Source of the DNA: Plectrocnemia conspersa
Lineage: Eukaryota > Arthropoda > Insecta > Trichoptera > Polycentropodidae
Assembly: GCA_009617715.1 (NCBI GenBank)
Contig: VTFK01000069.1
Coordinates: 310,001-374,000 of the forward strand
Reading direction: 5' to 3'
Length of the DNA: 64,000 nucleotides
Shown one piece after another: positions 1-11,045 of the stretch (positions are counted from its first letter, which is position 1; each line of letters begins with the position of its first letter). The notes beneath the pieces are model-generated. The model had not been told where the DNA came from. It searched no databases and worked only from the letters and a program-made list of their open reading frames with translations. Position numbers and translations under genes: made by a program.

Positions 1-64
1 GGGTCACTTCAAATCATCAAACGGGTCACTTGGTGACCCGCGGGGCATAGGTTGCCGAGCCCTG
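1..64. mobile_element. Terminal fragment of a hAT-like DNA transposon
   Basis: Read on the minus strand, the fragment begins at 64 with CAGGGCTCGGCAACC, which has the CAGGG start and GGCAACC continuation seen in many hAT terminal inverted repeats. A GGGTCAC motif is repeated inside it. The other end lies outside the window, so neither the target duplication nor the element length can be checked. Confidence 0.45.
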
Positions 65-245
65 CTCTATACCGTTCCAGATGTTGGGACCACTACCTGA
101 AAAAAAACCTAAGAATGTTTCTCTCTCTCCTTGTATATATTAATTAGTTCTCTCAAAACTCTCAACATATTTTTAATCGCTATATTTTCTATCACATTTT
201 TTCTAAATTTAAATGAACTTAAATTAATAATAATATATACATATC

Positions 246-409
246 CAGTGGCGTTCCGTCCATACATGCGGTAGATTCAAAACGTCAACCCGCATGCACG
301 GTTGATGGCGAGCGACTCAGCCGTTACACGTGCTCGTGTTTATAGTCGATCAACCGTGCATGCGGGTTGACGTTTTGAATCTACCGCATCTATGGACGGC
401 ACGCCACTG
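246..409. mobile_element. 164-bp fold-back MITE with 61-bp arms
   Basis: Bases 246-306 and 349-409 are reverse complements of each other with about two mismatches, around a 42-base spacer. The ends read CAGTGGCG on both strands. The flanks share ATACATA but do not give a clean target duplication. No coding capacity. The CAGTGGCG start is common among hAT-like and related MITEs, but the superfamily is not certain. Confidence 0.8.
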
Positions 410-412
410 ATA

Positions 413-418
413 CATACA

Positions 419-450
<32 letters not shown>
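413..450. repeat. (TA)n microsatellite
   Basis: A short alternating TA run directly beside the fold-back element ending at 409. Confidence 0.85.
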
Positions 451-851
451 CCTTGATATCTTCATACATATTCAATAGTGATAATGACTTTAATTTAAAT
501 GTAATTAAAATTATATTTTTTATTATGTATTAATATATGTAATATTTACGTATCTAGATTCGATACTTATATCATCTAAGTGCATTTTAAATTTATATTA
601 TTTTTTCTATTGTATAGTGATGTAATATAAATCTTTTACATGGGCATTCTTTTGCTATGGGTCGTAAAGTAATAAAACCTTGTCACCAAAATCTTATTTC
701 AAATGTTGGCGGTAACTTTGGCGCAAATTAATAACTTATCCGGGTCAGAAAATCACAGACAAATTTTAACAAAAACACTGTAAACCGTCGTTAACATCTG
801 TTTTTTAACACCACACACGATCGAATTTGTCCGCCGGACATCCGTCTCGAC

Positions 852-1150
<299 letters not shown>

Positions 1151-2545
1151 TACTAAAAAATCGCTTCATAAAAAAAGCTTAAGTCAACGACAAATTGTGA
1201 AAAACGTTAGTGTCCAGATGTGGGGTGCAAAAATTATCAAAATATTATGATTCTAATAAAAGATAATTCCTTTGGGAAAAAATCTACATTACTTATAAGT
1301 AAGACATTTCATAGCTAAAACCTGGAACCAGCATAAAAAAAAAATTATAAATGCTATCTCTACCTTTAACATAGTGTCAAAATCGATACTGAGGCTTCCT
1401 GATAATTTTTAACGTCGGAAGGTCAAAACTTTTGGGTCGTTTCCTGATTTTAGACAAAGGATACGTATAATTACACTATTCAGTGAACGAGACAGTGCCA
1501 ATTGTTTTCTAGACGTGTGACGATGATCATAAATAAAGGTACTTGTGCGGCTAAGAAGTTTTCGCTACGATAATTAACGCAAATGGTTTTCGAAAGTCCG
1601 CATATATATTGTAAGCTTAGCTATTCAAACTCTTGGGTCTTCCGAAAAGACGTATTTCTCTCGTATTTTTGTTTGAAACTCTTTACTGGACAGATATCTC
1701 GTACAGATTCTAATCTTTCGTGGAAATCTCATATAGATAAACTATATATCTTTTGGCGCCCGCCTTTCAGGGGGCGCGGTTTTTAGCGGAAGCCATGAAA
1801 CGGTGAGGCGGGTGCTCCAGAAATAATATGACGGTACATCTAGCGACTCAACTGCAAATCTCTTTTTATTTGCTAAATTACTTCATATTTATAGTAAATA
1901 TTTAATTCGATACAGGTGTGAATAATGATAATTACATATTAATGCGCAACACGTGTAAATAATTAATTATATAAATTTGTAACATAATAATTTATTTGTT
2001 GCGATTCGAATTTATTTTTATTAAAATATTATGAAAATATTGATCCCGAACTTAAGCAGTCGATATTTATGGGTCCCAACATATCTATATTTAAATATTA
2101 AAAATAAATAACTAATTTATAAATTTATAAAGAGCCCTGCAATTTCGTACGTAGTACGCAATAAAACTTAAAAGCCGGCAAAATCGCGTAAAATAATCGT
2201 ATGTTTTAAAAATAGATACTCTTACTGAGCACTAAATAATATTTCAATGCCAAAAATCCTCATTGGAATAAATCCGGAAGGGTGCTGTTTATATAATATA
2301 TATGCATGACATAGACATGAATAAATGTTTCAAATGCAATATATTTTAAAGAATTTGTGGCAAACTTCACAGAAATGCTTGAGGGATGTGTAATTCATTG
2401 GCAGATCTAATTTATAATTATGTAGCTCTTTTCTCAATTTAAATTTAATATTTATAATCGATTTTCTCTCTAGCATTTTTTTGGTTACTATTATTAGTTC
2501 ATATTTCGGAAGAGTAGTTTTAGGCAAAATTTTAATTTTCATATA

Positions 2546-2720
2546 CAGTAGATCACTTAATAACACGATAAATTAGGAACGTGCTATTTGAGTGCGTGTA
2601 GTTGGGGACAAGAAAATACTCGTTTTTTTTTCCAATACGTACGTACAAATCAGGTGCGTGTGGTGAGATATCTTCCCTTTGACTTGCTCACAAGTGACGG
2701 GCATCCAAATAGCACGTCTA
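2546..2720. mobile_element. Truncated Tigger/pogo-like MITE
   Basis: It starts with CAGTAGATCACTTAATAACA and shares several blocks (AACACGRTAAATT, GGAACGT, GCGTGTGGTGAGATATC) with the intact element at 51370-51538. The right terminal repeat is missing, ending near the AGCACGTC block. Confidence 0.6.
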
Positions 2721-2819
2721 TGTATATAAACTTTAAAAATCTTTTTATAAATATAGAATTTTAATGTTACGTTCGGTCTTGTACCGCCACTGGATGCGCA
2801 GAAGGGCGTCACAGAAGGT

Positions 2820-2853
2820 TATAAATGCTCCCCCTCCTGAACGGTGTGTCAGT
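2820..2853 (+). promoter_or_regulatory. Core promoter: TATA box plus arthropod initiator
   Basis: TATAAATG lies at 2820-2827 and the arthropod initiator TCAGT at 2849-2853. With the initiator A (2851) as +1, the TATA box begins at -31, the standard spacing. Directly downstream is a GC-richer leader that ends in a good splice donor. The gene it drives is not identified in the window. Confidence 0.6.
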
Positions 2854-2959
2854 TAGCCGACGGAGCTCGAGAGAGCGGTTGTTCGCTTCGCGTAGTTTGT
2901 GACAGTAGTTCTACCTCGATCTAGTTATCTTCTTTTTCTGGAGCCGTCTTCTATCAAAG
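2851..2959 (+). other. Putative non-coding leader exon
   Basis: About 109 bases run from the predicted start site to CAAAG|GTATGT, a strong splice donor at 2960. The segment contains no ATG, is much less AT-rich than its surroundings, and would be a 5' untranslated exon. The nearest plus-strand coding gene with an unplaced upstream exon is the zinc-finger gene at 31822, 29 kb away, but that link is speculative. Confidence 0.5.
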
Positions 2960-3713
2960 GTATGTTATCAAACCCTGTTTATAAGTGATGATTTGTTGTT
3001 TATTACTTATTTTTGATTATACAACTTATCTTAAAAGCTTCCGAAGTTTTGACTGTGCAGCTATTTGTAGTTACAAATTTAATATTTACATGTAACAATA
3101 CATACTGCTTTAAATCTAGTTTATTTTATATGATATTTTAAACACTTGCAACGATAATTATCAATTAATACCGTGGTACATAATAACTTAGGCAGTTTAT
3201 TATTTTTAAATAGAAAAACAATTTTTTATTACAAATTCAATTGTTTTTATTATATCATTAACTGCATTATTTTGTTATTTTCTTACATTTAATATGTAAA
3301 CATAGCATTCAAAATATTTTATAGCATTTATATGATTTAGAAAAATTTCGATTTTTATCAAGAATTGGAATAAACAAACTGATATTTTGTTACAATTGAT
3401 ATCCCGAATTAACGGCAAATATATATGTTATGGGGAATGTATATTACCAGGGAAGATATATTTTTATAATAATTGGGGTTGGTTCAGTACCGTAGCTAGT
3501 GTTTGTGCCACCCAGGGCGATGCCAAACACCCCGTACAATTATCTTATACACAACTGCACGTCTTTAATGCAAGCGGCCCTTATTTAGCGCATTCAGTAT
3601 ACACGAACGATCATTCCATCGCGAAAATTCCGCCTCCATGCAAATTCCGCCCGGGGCAGTCTGCCCCTTACCCTATCTATCCTGCTAGTTTGGTTAATTT
3701 GCTTAGGTAATGT

Positions 3714-3810
3714 TTGAATTTAAACAACAAATGGACGTTTCACAACTGTTACAGTGAATTTATATTTTCACTGGTATAAATATAAGTTCAACTCAGCCAG
3801 TTAAAATGTA
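3714..3810 (+). repeat. Fragment of dispersed repeat family F5
   Basis: It shares AACAGCAAATGGACGTTTC-like and TATATTTTCACTGGT-like blocks with the longer copies at 41960-42300, 45959-46310 and 61440-61735. Only part of the unit is present. Confidence 0.5.
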
Positions 3811-4123
3811 TCAAACAATTGATTTATAATTGTATGGGAGGTCCAACCAATTGTATCGTTAACCGCTTTCCAGGCGAGCGCTCACATATGAGCGCAAAAA
3901 AGTGTACCATTTTGAGCCAGTGCAGACTTAGATTATCATTTGGAGTAGAAATCTGATCTCGGACGTGCACAACATTATTTTACGAAGTTTTTTCGGACAG
4001 TTTCTAATAAAAATATTAAAAAAATAGTTATTGTATATTTAAAAAATATTTTTTACTTTAAAGTTTGATAATGTACTATAAATTTATGAATGTCCATGTT
4101 GAAGTTCGAGGCATCATTAAACT

Positions 4124-4205
4124 AGGGTTCTCAATTATTCATAGTTCTCAACTATTCAAATATTGAATAAAACATGGATGAAGTATTCAAATATATTCGT
4201 AATTT
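4124..4205 (+). repeat. Repeat end with partner at 23.9 kb
   Basis: The stretch starting AGGGTTCTCAATTATTC, followed by alternating 'attcaaatat' motifs, recurs in inverted orientation at about 23828-23905. It looks like the terminus of a dispersed transposon; the family is not identified. Confidence 0.5.
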
Positions 4206-5479
4206 TCTTCCTAATAGAGTGCAAAAAATTATCTGTCAAATAATATTTTCAATAATTATCGATAATAAAAGATGGGTATTTCCAACATTTTATATCTTTT
4301 AACTAACGAATTCTGCGAATTCGGTCATAATATACACCACCACAAATATTCTATTCACAGAGGTTTCTTGAAAGCATTTTTTGATGGGAAGGAGCGTCTT
4401 ATTGTCTCTAATTTGAATCAAAGTAAAGCGCTCTTCTCGCTTCTCTCATCGCATCCCCCTGGTCCGGGTTAACGTCCGGAATCCAGGATTAAACCCTCTT
4501 CGGAGACACAATTTACCGATAAACATTTATTTTAAAACGTTATATAATCTATCAATTCCTGTACCTTTTTTTCTTCTTTAAATATTTAACGATGATAAGA
4601 ATTCCAGATGGCCTGGCTTCGTTAATTGTTTTTTCATCTAGAACGGATTTATCGATTTTCCGAATCGTTTCGTTAATTATTTTGAGGGGTTTCAACAGCG
4701 GCATTTAGAAAGCTGCAAACGTCAAATACTTTGCTTGACAAAAAATAGTAAAATTTATTTTATTTTAAAACGGTATTTTAGAACAGATTTCCGAAAGCTT
4801 ATCAGTTGTCAAATTAACACAATATAAAAACATCCTTAGACCGACTAAAAAAATACTAATGATAAACATTATTATGCAAATACTTTGTAATTATCAGACG
4901 GTCTCTCAACCTCTAAAAGAAAAGCTTTCAGGGCAGCTAATCAATAACGCGATTCTTCCATTCGTCTACGTTTCCTCAAAAAGCCGGTACAGTTATTATT
5001 ATTATATATATATATTAATCACACATTAAAATACCTCCATGTTTTTTTTTCTTTTTAAATTTTACAAAATATGCATAACACAATACAGTGCGAATTACTG
5101 ATCAGTGAGGGTGTCAAAAGAAAAATGCTTTTTTTTCATATTATTTTTTTTCATATTATTTTTTTCACTTTGACCCTTGCAGGCGCGCGTTTATATTTCT
5201 ATAATACAAAGTTATTTATATAGTAAGTTATCATTATTTTAAATCACGAACAAGTTGTGTAACTACTATAGATACTTGTCTGCGTCTCGTAGAATCCAGT
5301 CGTCTACCAAGATCGGGTTAAACTTCAGATTTCGAACTCTATAGCTGGACTAAGTTTGACGTGAAGTTGTTTTGGTTGTACTTGACGTAGCATCGCTTGG
5401 TGCGAGATCGGGTGTAGTCGGAAATATCTAATGGAATATCCTGTATGATTATATTATATATTCTGGCGCAGTTAGGGGT

Positions 5480-6300
5480 AGTGCTTCTGTTTTTCGTTTT
5501 TGTGTAACGGTCATAATTTCCGGGTCGCAGACACTTGTTAAAAAATATAGCATTCCTTTGTATTTGTATAGACCCCGACTAGCTTATTATATGATGCATT
5601 TACCTAATGCGTGAAAATCTCCGATCGTCACGTACGGCAAGTCGCAAATACTGATTTGTTTTATTAGGCTATTACTCGAGAATGACCGAGTTAAATCATC
5701 CGAGCAACCGTGTTTCGACATTTTTTTTAGTAATAACTCATGACAAACCTTGTCGAAAGCCTTCTCAAAATCTACTCGAATCCCTGCATCGAGAGATTTT
5801 CCCCGTTTTGATGGAACAGTGGAACGGGCGGGATGAAATAAATGAGTTTGCTATTAAAAGATTCCTGTAATCGAGATAATGTGCTTTTTTTTAAAACTAA
5901 TTTGCTTAACGATGGCAGTAAACTGATCGGACGATAGTGAATAGGTTTTCTGCTTTGCCAGGTTTTTTGCCGTTATCCAGATAATTGGGAAATATCCAAA
6001 AGATAAGCATGAATTAAAGATTATAGTAAGGAAGGTTTTAAATCAATATATTATTTAATTTATTTATTCCTGGAACCTTTTTATTTAATAATCGTCTAAC
6101 AATATTGAGAATTTCCGATAAGCCCACTTTGTTAATGGATTTTTTTTTATCTATTTGAAACATACCTATATCTTTAATTGCCCTTTCCACTTTATCTTGT
6201 GTTTTTTTTTATCAATGTAATTTTGTGTAAGCTGATAAGACGTAGAAAATGCCTCAGCTAATGTCTCGCCTTTTTCCTGAATCGAATATTTGAGTTTTTA
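5480..6300 (-). mobile_element. Non-LTR retrotransposon reverse transcriptase relic
   Basis: On the minus strand, broken frames translate to diagnostic RT blocks in the right order: KKVPGINKLNNIL near 6020-6100, YRPISLLPSLSKL at about 5937-5900, and VDFEKAFDKVCHELLLKK at about 5785-5716. This is the fingers-palm part of a jockey/CR1-like LINE reverse transcriptase. The frame is interrupted by stops and shifts, so the copy is dead. A shorter relative is at 52535-52690. Confidence 0.8.
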
Positions 6301-7114
6301 TTTTCAAGTGATTCTCCACATAGAATTGTATCCAACGACCACGAAACGTTTTTAATGTTTTGAATTTTATCGCAAATTGTGTCGGTTAGTTTGTTTATTA
6401 CAGTTTTAATTTGGAGCGATTTATTTTTATGCCATTACATTCTCATATTATTTTTAATTTTAATAAGTACAATTATTTCTTGTGTAAGTTCTATTTATTA
6501 AAATATTTTGGGGGCTTAATTCTGTCGTTTGGTATATTCTTATGCTCCTAAATCAACCTTTGATTAAAAACTTTGACAGAACCTAGATACAGTGCATATT
6601 TTAAATCCGGGAGTCGAAAGACCAACGTATGTATGTATGTCCATGCATATATTTTAATGAAATTATCTATACTTATATATTGATTTTTTTAAGTAAAATA
6701 TGTCGCTGAAACTAATTGGCATTTAAATATGTGTTAATAAATTAAACAAATTAACTTGAGCTATCCTCTGATTGAGCGTCTCTGACGAGGAAAATGTTTC
6801 CTCAATAATATTTCGGCGACGACTCATAAAAAACGACGTTCTCCCGAAACAAAGACGTCCTCAAAGCTGTACGATTTAGAAAGCAATTAACATGTAAATC
6901 AAGATTTGGAATACGAAATTTTACATCATTAGCCATTCGAAATAGGAATGTGTCACCGAACACAAATAACATTAGACGTCATTGAATAACCACCAGAGGA
7001 ATACAATATTTGATTTACTAACTGATCGATTGGCAAGCGATTAATATCTTGCCGGCCGTACCATAGACCTACACCACACGCGACACTTTACCGATACTGT
7101 CTACGTACAGTCAA

Positions 7115-7310
7115 TCCATGATGTTAGCGCTCATCATCGTTGTGTTGGAAATAAAGGTGCGTGTACGCATGCATGCATACATACACAGTTTTCCGCGAAT
7201 TTGTTTACACCAATAGGAGAACGTTATTAATACTAAATCAGGGCTGTTTTAAGGTTAGGGTCACCATACATTGGAAATTGAATTAAAAATTATAATGTGT
7301 TATATTTTTA
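7115..7310 (+). repeat. Direct repeat copy 1
   Basis: It shares AGTCAATCCA, GCTCATCATCGTTGTGTTGG, a CGTACGCATGCAT block, CAGTTTTCCGCGA and GGTCACCATACRTTGGAAAT with 9190-9340 in the same order. It is a diverged dispersed element, not a gene. Confidence 0.65.
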
Positions 7311-9189
7311 TTATAAATTATTGTCATGGTGTGGTATTTTGTAATCAATAAAACAATTCCTGTAATATTCTATTAGTATTTTTTAAAATATTATATTGAA
7401 CAGATATTCAACCTGGAAAGTGATACCAAAACTGCTCTCATGTTTTTGAGTTAAATATGTATATAAATAAACAAATTAAGTAAGAAAGTGATATTTTAGA
7501 CTTTCCTCAACAAATTTAATTAAAAAATTAAAAATTAATTTCACTTGTAATTTTACATGGTCACCCCATTATATTTTCTCACCAATACTGTGACGATGAG
7601 CGTTCATATCTTGGACGGACTATAACTATCCCGTTTAACCGTTGTTTTTTCTAGTTAATGTTTTAAAAACAATTTTTTTTTTTTGAATATTTATTTACCT
7701 AAAAAAATGGAGAGAAAATAATATCAGACTTTTGAACAGCTCTTGAAAAATATTTCAGGCATGAAGTGGTTAGATTCGAACGGAGGGCGTATCGATTCTT
7801 CACAGTTGAAAATGTCCTGACGAGCTATGTGATTCAGACTACTTTCTACTGCCATATTTGTCCATAAATGTAACAATACCATTATGGTTCACTAGCATTG
7901 TGCTTTATACTTTATTAGCGTAAATTTTAGATACATATTTTAATAAATAGATTTATATGAATTTGATTAAACCAAGTTTAGGTTTGCGTAGACAGTGGGG
8001 TTCAAATCAAAGAGGGCCGGTCGTGACAAGTATTCTTGAATTAATTCCTCTGCATTGGATTTGTAGTTTCAAGGACCGGGAGGAGATATTAATTGGACGG
8101 TCGTAAACAGGGCTGTCGAGAGCGAACCCAGGCCCTGGGAAAACAACGATTCCGGGCCTCAAGACAAAAATGACATTTTATATATTTTTACCATCGTAAT
8201 ATAATTTCTTGAATAAATAATAATTTATGCTATAAATAAATATAAAAATTAGCCACCGTTGCGACATATTTTCTGAAATCATATTTTAGCTTATGTGATT
8301 CGTCGATCTTTTCAGACAATTATTTTACTTGTAGCAATGAAATTGTTTTCTTAAGAAATGTCATCGGTGTTCTTAAGTAATGCGAAATGCTTTTGAATAA
8401 GTTGGCTTAACGTCGGAGTTGCGCCATTCTTACGAAGCTTAACTTGGGGTCTAGTATCTGCTTCAGACACTTATCGTGGTCTATTTCCTTTGGTGTGGCA
8501 CGTGAAGGCAGGGGCGGAGCGCCTGGGGGGAGAACTCCCCCCTTGGACGATGGGTCGGAGCTGAAACTTAGGTAGAGGAGGAGTAGACAGGGAGATTGGC
8601 GTGAGGGAGCGGGTGTATAGGGAAATGGGAAGACTTTTCAGAGGGTGCTCTCCGTCACTGTGTGAAGGGCATCTATTGTATTTTGGCTCGACCCTTTAAG
8701 TGCTTTTAAAAGTGATTCAGTTCCACAAATATTCGTTAGGGTATGCGTTCAGCTGAAAAGGTCTCTTGTTTACGCATTCCTTTCTTTCATTGTTGTCAAA
8801 TGAGTTATGTTAACTTCTAGAGATGATTAAATAATATATTAAATCTGCTACGGATTTTATAGAAATGTAGTTAAATAAAATTGCTTACACGTAGCTAAGC
8901 AATTTTATTCTCAAAACTCACGTTAATTTACCGTGACCAAAATGATAAGGAAACAATACAATAGCGTAAAGGATGAGATCACACACAAAAGCCCTTGCTA
9001 CGACCAGAAAATCCCATAAATAACACGAGTTTTGTTCTTATTGTAAATATTTTCCGTCATCGAGAGAATATTTCTTTGCTGCGAAACGATCACGTATTTA
9101 ATAAATCACCGGATCCACAAGATTCCCGTTGCAGTAAACAAACTTGGACAATGCCCATCAAGCAAATGTCGCTTTCTAAAGGCGTATAT

Positions 9190-9340
9190 AGTCAATCCAA
9201 GAAGCCAACGCTCATCATCGTTGTGTTGGAAATAAGGGTGCGCGTACGCATGCATACACAAATATACAGTTTTCCGCGAGAACGTTGAGAATAAGGTGAC
9301 CATACGTTGGAAATTAAAGTAAAAATTATAATGAGTCGGT
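9190..9340 (+). repeat. Direct repeat copy 2
   Basis: Second, shorter copy of the 7115-7310 repeat, about 2.1 kb downstream in the same orientation. The block order is conserved, with an internal deletion before GGTGACCATACG. Confidence 0.65.
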
Positions 9341-10629
9341 CTAAAACACATTCGCAATGTTTAAATATATTTTAAACTAGTATTAAATATTCACATCATG
9401 TTACGTACAACCCAAATTATGTTTTAAATATCACTGTGCTTATTTTTATTATTTAAATGTGTCTCAAAATTCTCGTTAGGTATTATGACCATATCATGTC
9501 CCTACAATATTTGTTTGTGTATTTTAAATTAAGTCAAACTCATAAATCATGTTTGGGAATATTTGAAAATATTTGTGATCTAATAAAACAATTCGCCCTA
9601 TTTCTTTACGTCTGGCTAATGTTACGGTTTGGGGTGGAAACGAATTATTTGTTTTTTTTTACTAAATTAAAATTGACAAATCGACGTGACAAAGCATCGC
9701 ATCGTTTATATTATAGTTTTGAGACGACTCTGCCGATTCGCAGATGAGAATGTTGGTGCATCGCTTTTTGATCCGACCAACGAATATGTTTGCATTTTTG
9801 AGTAAAACTGCAACTGTTAATATAAGGGGTAGATAACAACAGCGATTTTTACGCAGAATAAATGCATTGTCTATAGCACATTTTTACGGTTATTGTTTCA
9901 GGACGCTTACGATTAATCAAAGCCTCGGGAAGGATGTGCATGTGGTCTATGAAATCTTCCAATTATTACACTATTGTATAACATTGAGTTACGTTTTTTA
10001 TTATTAGACTTTTTGTCAAAGAGAGTTGGTATTTCCTTTTCATAATGTTTTAAATACTCGGTTGATTGACCTCAGAGCTAATGGTGTCCTCCACAATGTC
10101 CGGGTGATCTACTCTTTTTGTTTTTATTTGATAATCGTGAAAATGAAATTTAACAATGCGGACTTAAATAAATGTGAAAAAAATATTGCAGAAGTCCAAA
10201 GGCATGTATGTCGTACCCAAAATGGTTTTACCATTGCATTGCCATTGCCCAATATATTTTATATTTTTCGAAGCTATTTTAAACGATTTGATGATTAAAT
10301 TTCCAGTATTTTATTTCATTAGTTAACTTCTATCAATATATTACTGTAAAAAGATTAATTAATTCCTAACCATTTTACCTGGAGTTGTCAAATTTCCAAA
10401 ATTTCGATGAATTTTGGATACAATTTTCAAAACCTAGACGCGTGATTTGTTAGCCATGGTTCTCAATTTAACATTTACGTATTTAATTTATATAAATAAA
10501 TTAAATAAGTATATATTTTGAGAACATTAAATTCCGAATCGTGAGGTTGAATAGACCAACGCATCTCGCATTTTACAGTTTCTGCATTTGGAGATTACAC
10601 TGTTTTTAAAATACGCTAGCTATACTTAC

Positions 10630-10815
10630 TTACATATATTACTACAGACGTCTGATATGAAAGGATTGGACAAAGGTTATCAAAACCGAATTTTGGTCAA
10701 TAGGAATGAGCAAAAACAATTATAATTTCTCAGAAGTCAAAAATTCACGTCAAAAACAATAAAATCGTATTATAGTATATAGGTAACGTATAGTATATAC
10801 GTAACAAGTATATAG
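10630..10815 (+). mobile_element. Partial copy of fold-back MITE family F2
   Basis: It carries GACGTCTGATATGA, ACCGAATTTTGGTCAATAGG, CTCAGAAGTCAAAAATTCAC and GTCAAAAACAATAAAATCGT in the same order as the left arm of the full fold-back copy at 52845-53170. Confidence 0.7.
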
Positions 10816-10853
10816 GTAATTTATTGTAATTCCGGATATTTAACCCTGTGGAG

Positions 10854-11045
10854 TCTTCCGGTGATATATTGTTTCCCATGACCGTTTCGTAACAAAGAAA
10901 TATTCATTCAATGCACCGGAGAATCCTTGCGTGTTATTAATGAGGAAACCCTTTAGTTTTAGTCGTAACGAAACCCTTTGTGTAATCGCACTATTGTTAA
11001 ATAATCACTTTTGGTCACAATAATTATGCGAAGTCACAGTAATTA
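10854..11045 (+). repeat. Fragment of dispersed repeat family F4
   Basis: It contains CCGGTGATATATTGTTTCCC, CCGTTTCGTAACAAAGAAAT, GCACCGGAGAATC, GTCGTAACGA and CTTTTGGTCACA. The same blocks occur in order at 27965-28165 and more loosely at 20318-20700 and 14985-15135. Confidence 0.75.

Larger units (their letters stand above)
2960..5279. other. Non-coding stretch with repeat scraps
   Basis: If the leader exon is real, this is the beginning of its intron. It holds a diverged repeat with a GTAGCTAG start (about 3484-3690), a scrap of the F5 family (3714-3810), an AT-rich inverted-repeat scrap (4124-4205) and T-rich low complexity (5119-5166). No coding exon recognised. Confidence 0.45.
6301..10629. 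other. Gene-free stretch
   Basis: No supported exon. It holds a direct-repeat pair (7115-7310 and 9190-9340) and two GC-rich TE-like scraps (about 8105-8165 and 8510-8545, the latter with GGGGCGGAGCG followed by GGGGGG/CCCCCC). Confidence 0.45.

Noticed and set aside
3387..3710. 107-codon open frame
   Set aside because: It covers a transposon-like scrap (GTAGCTAG...GGGGCAGTCTGCCCC) and has no conserved motif.
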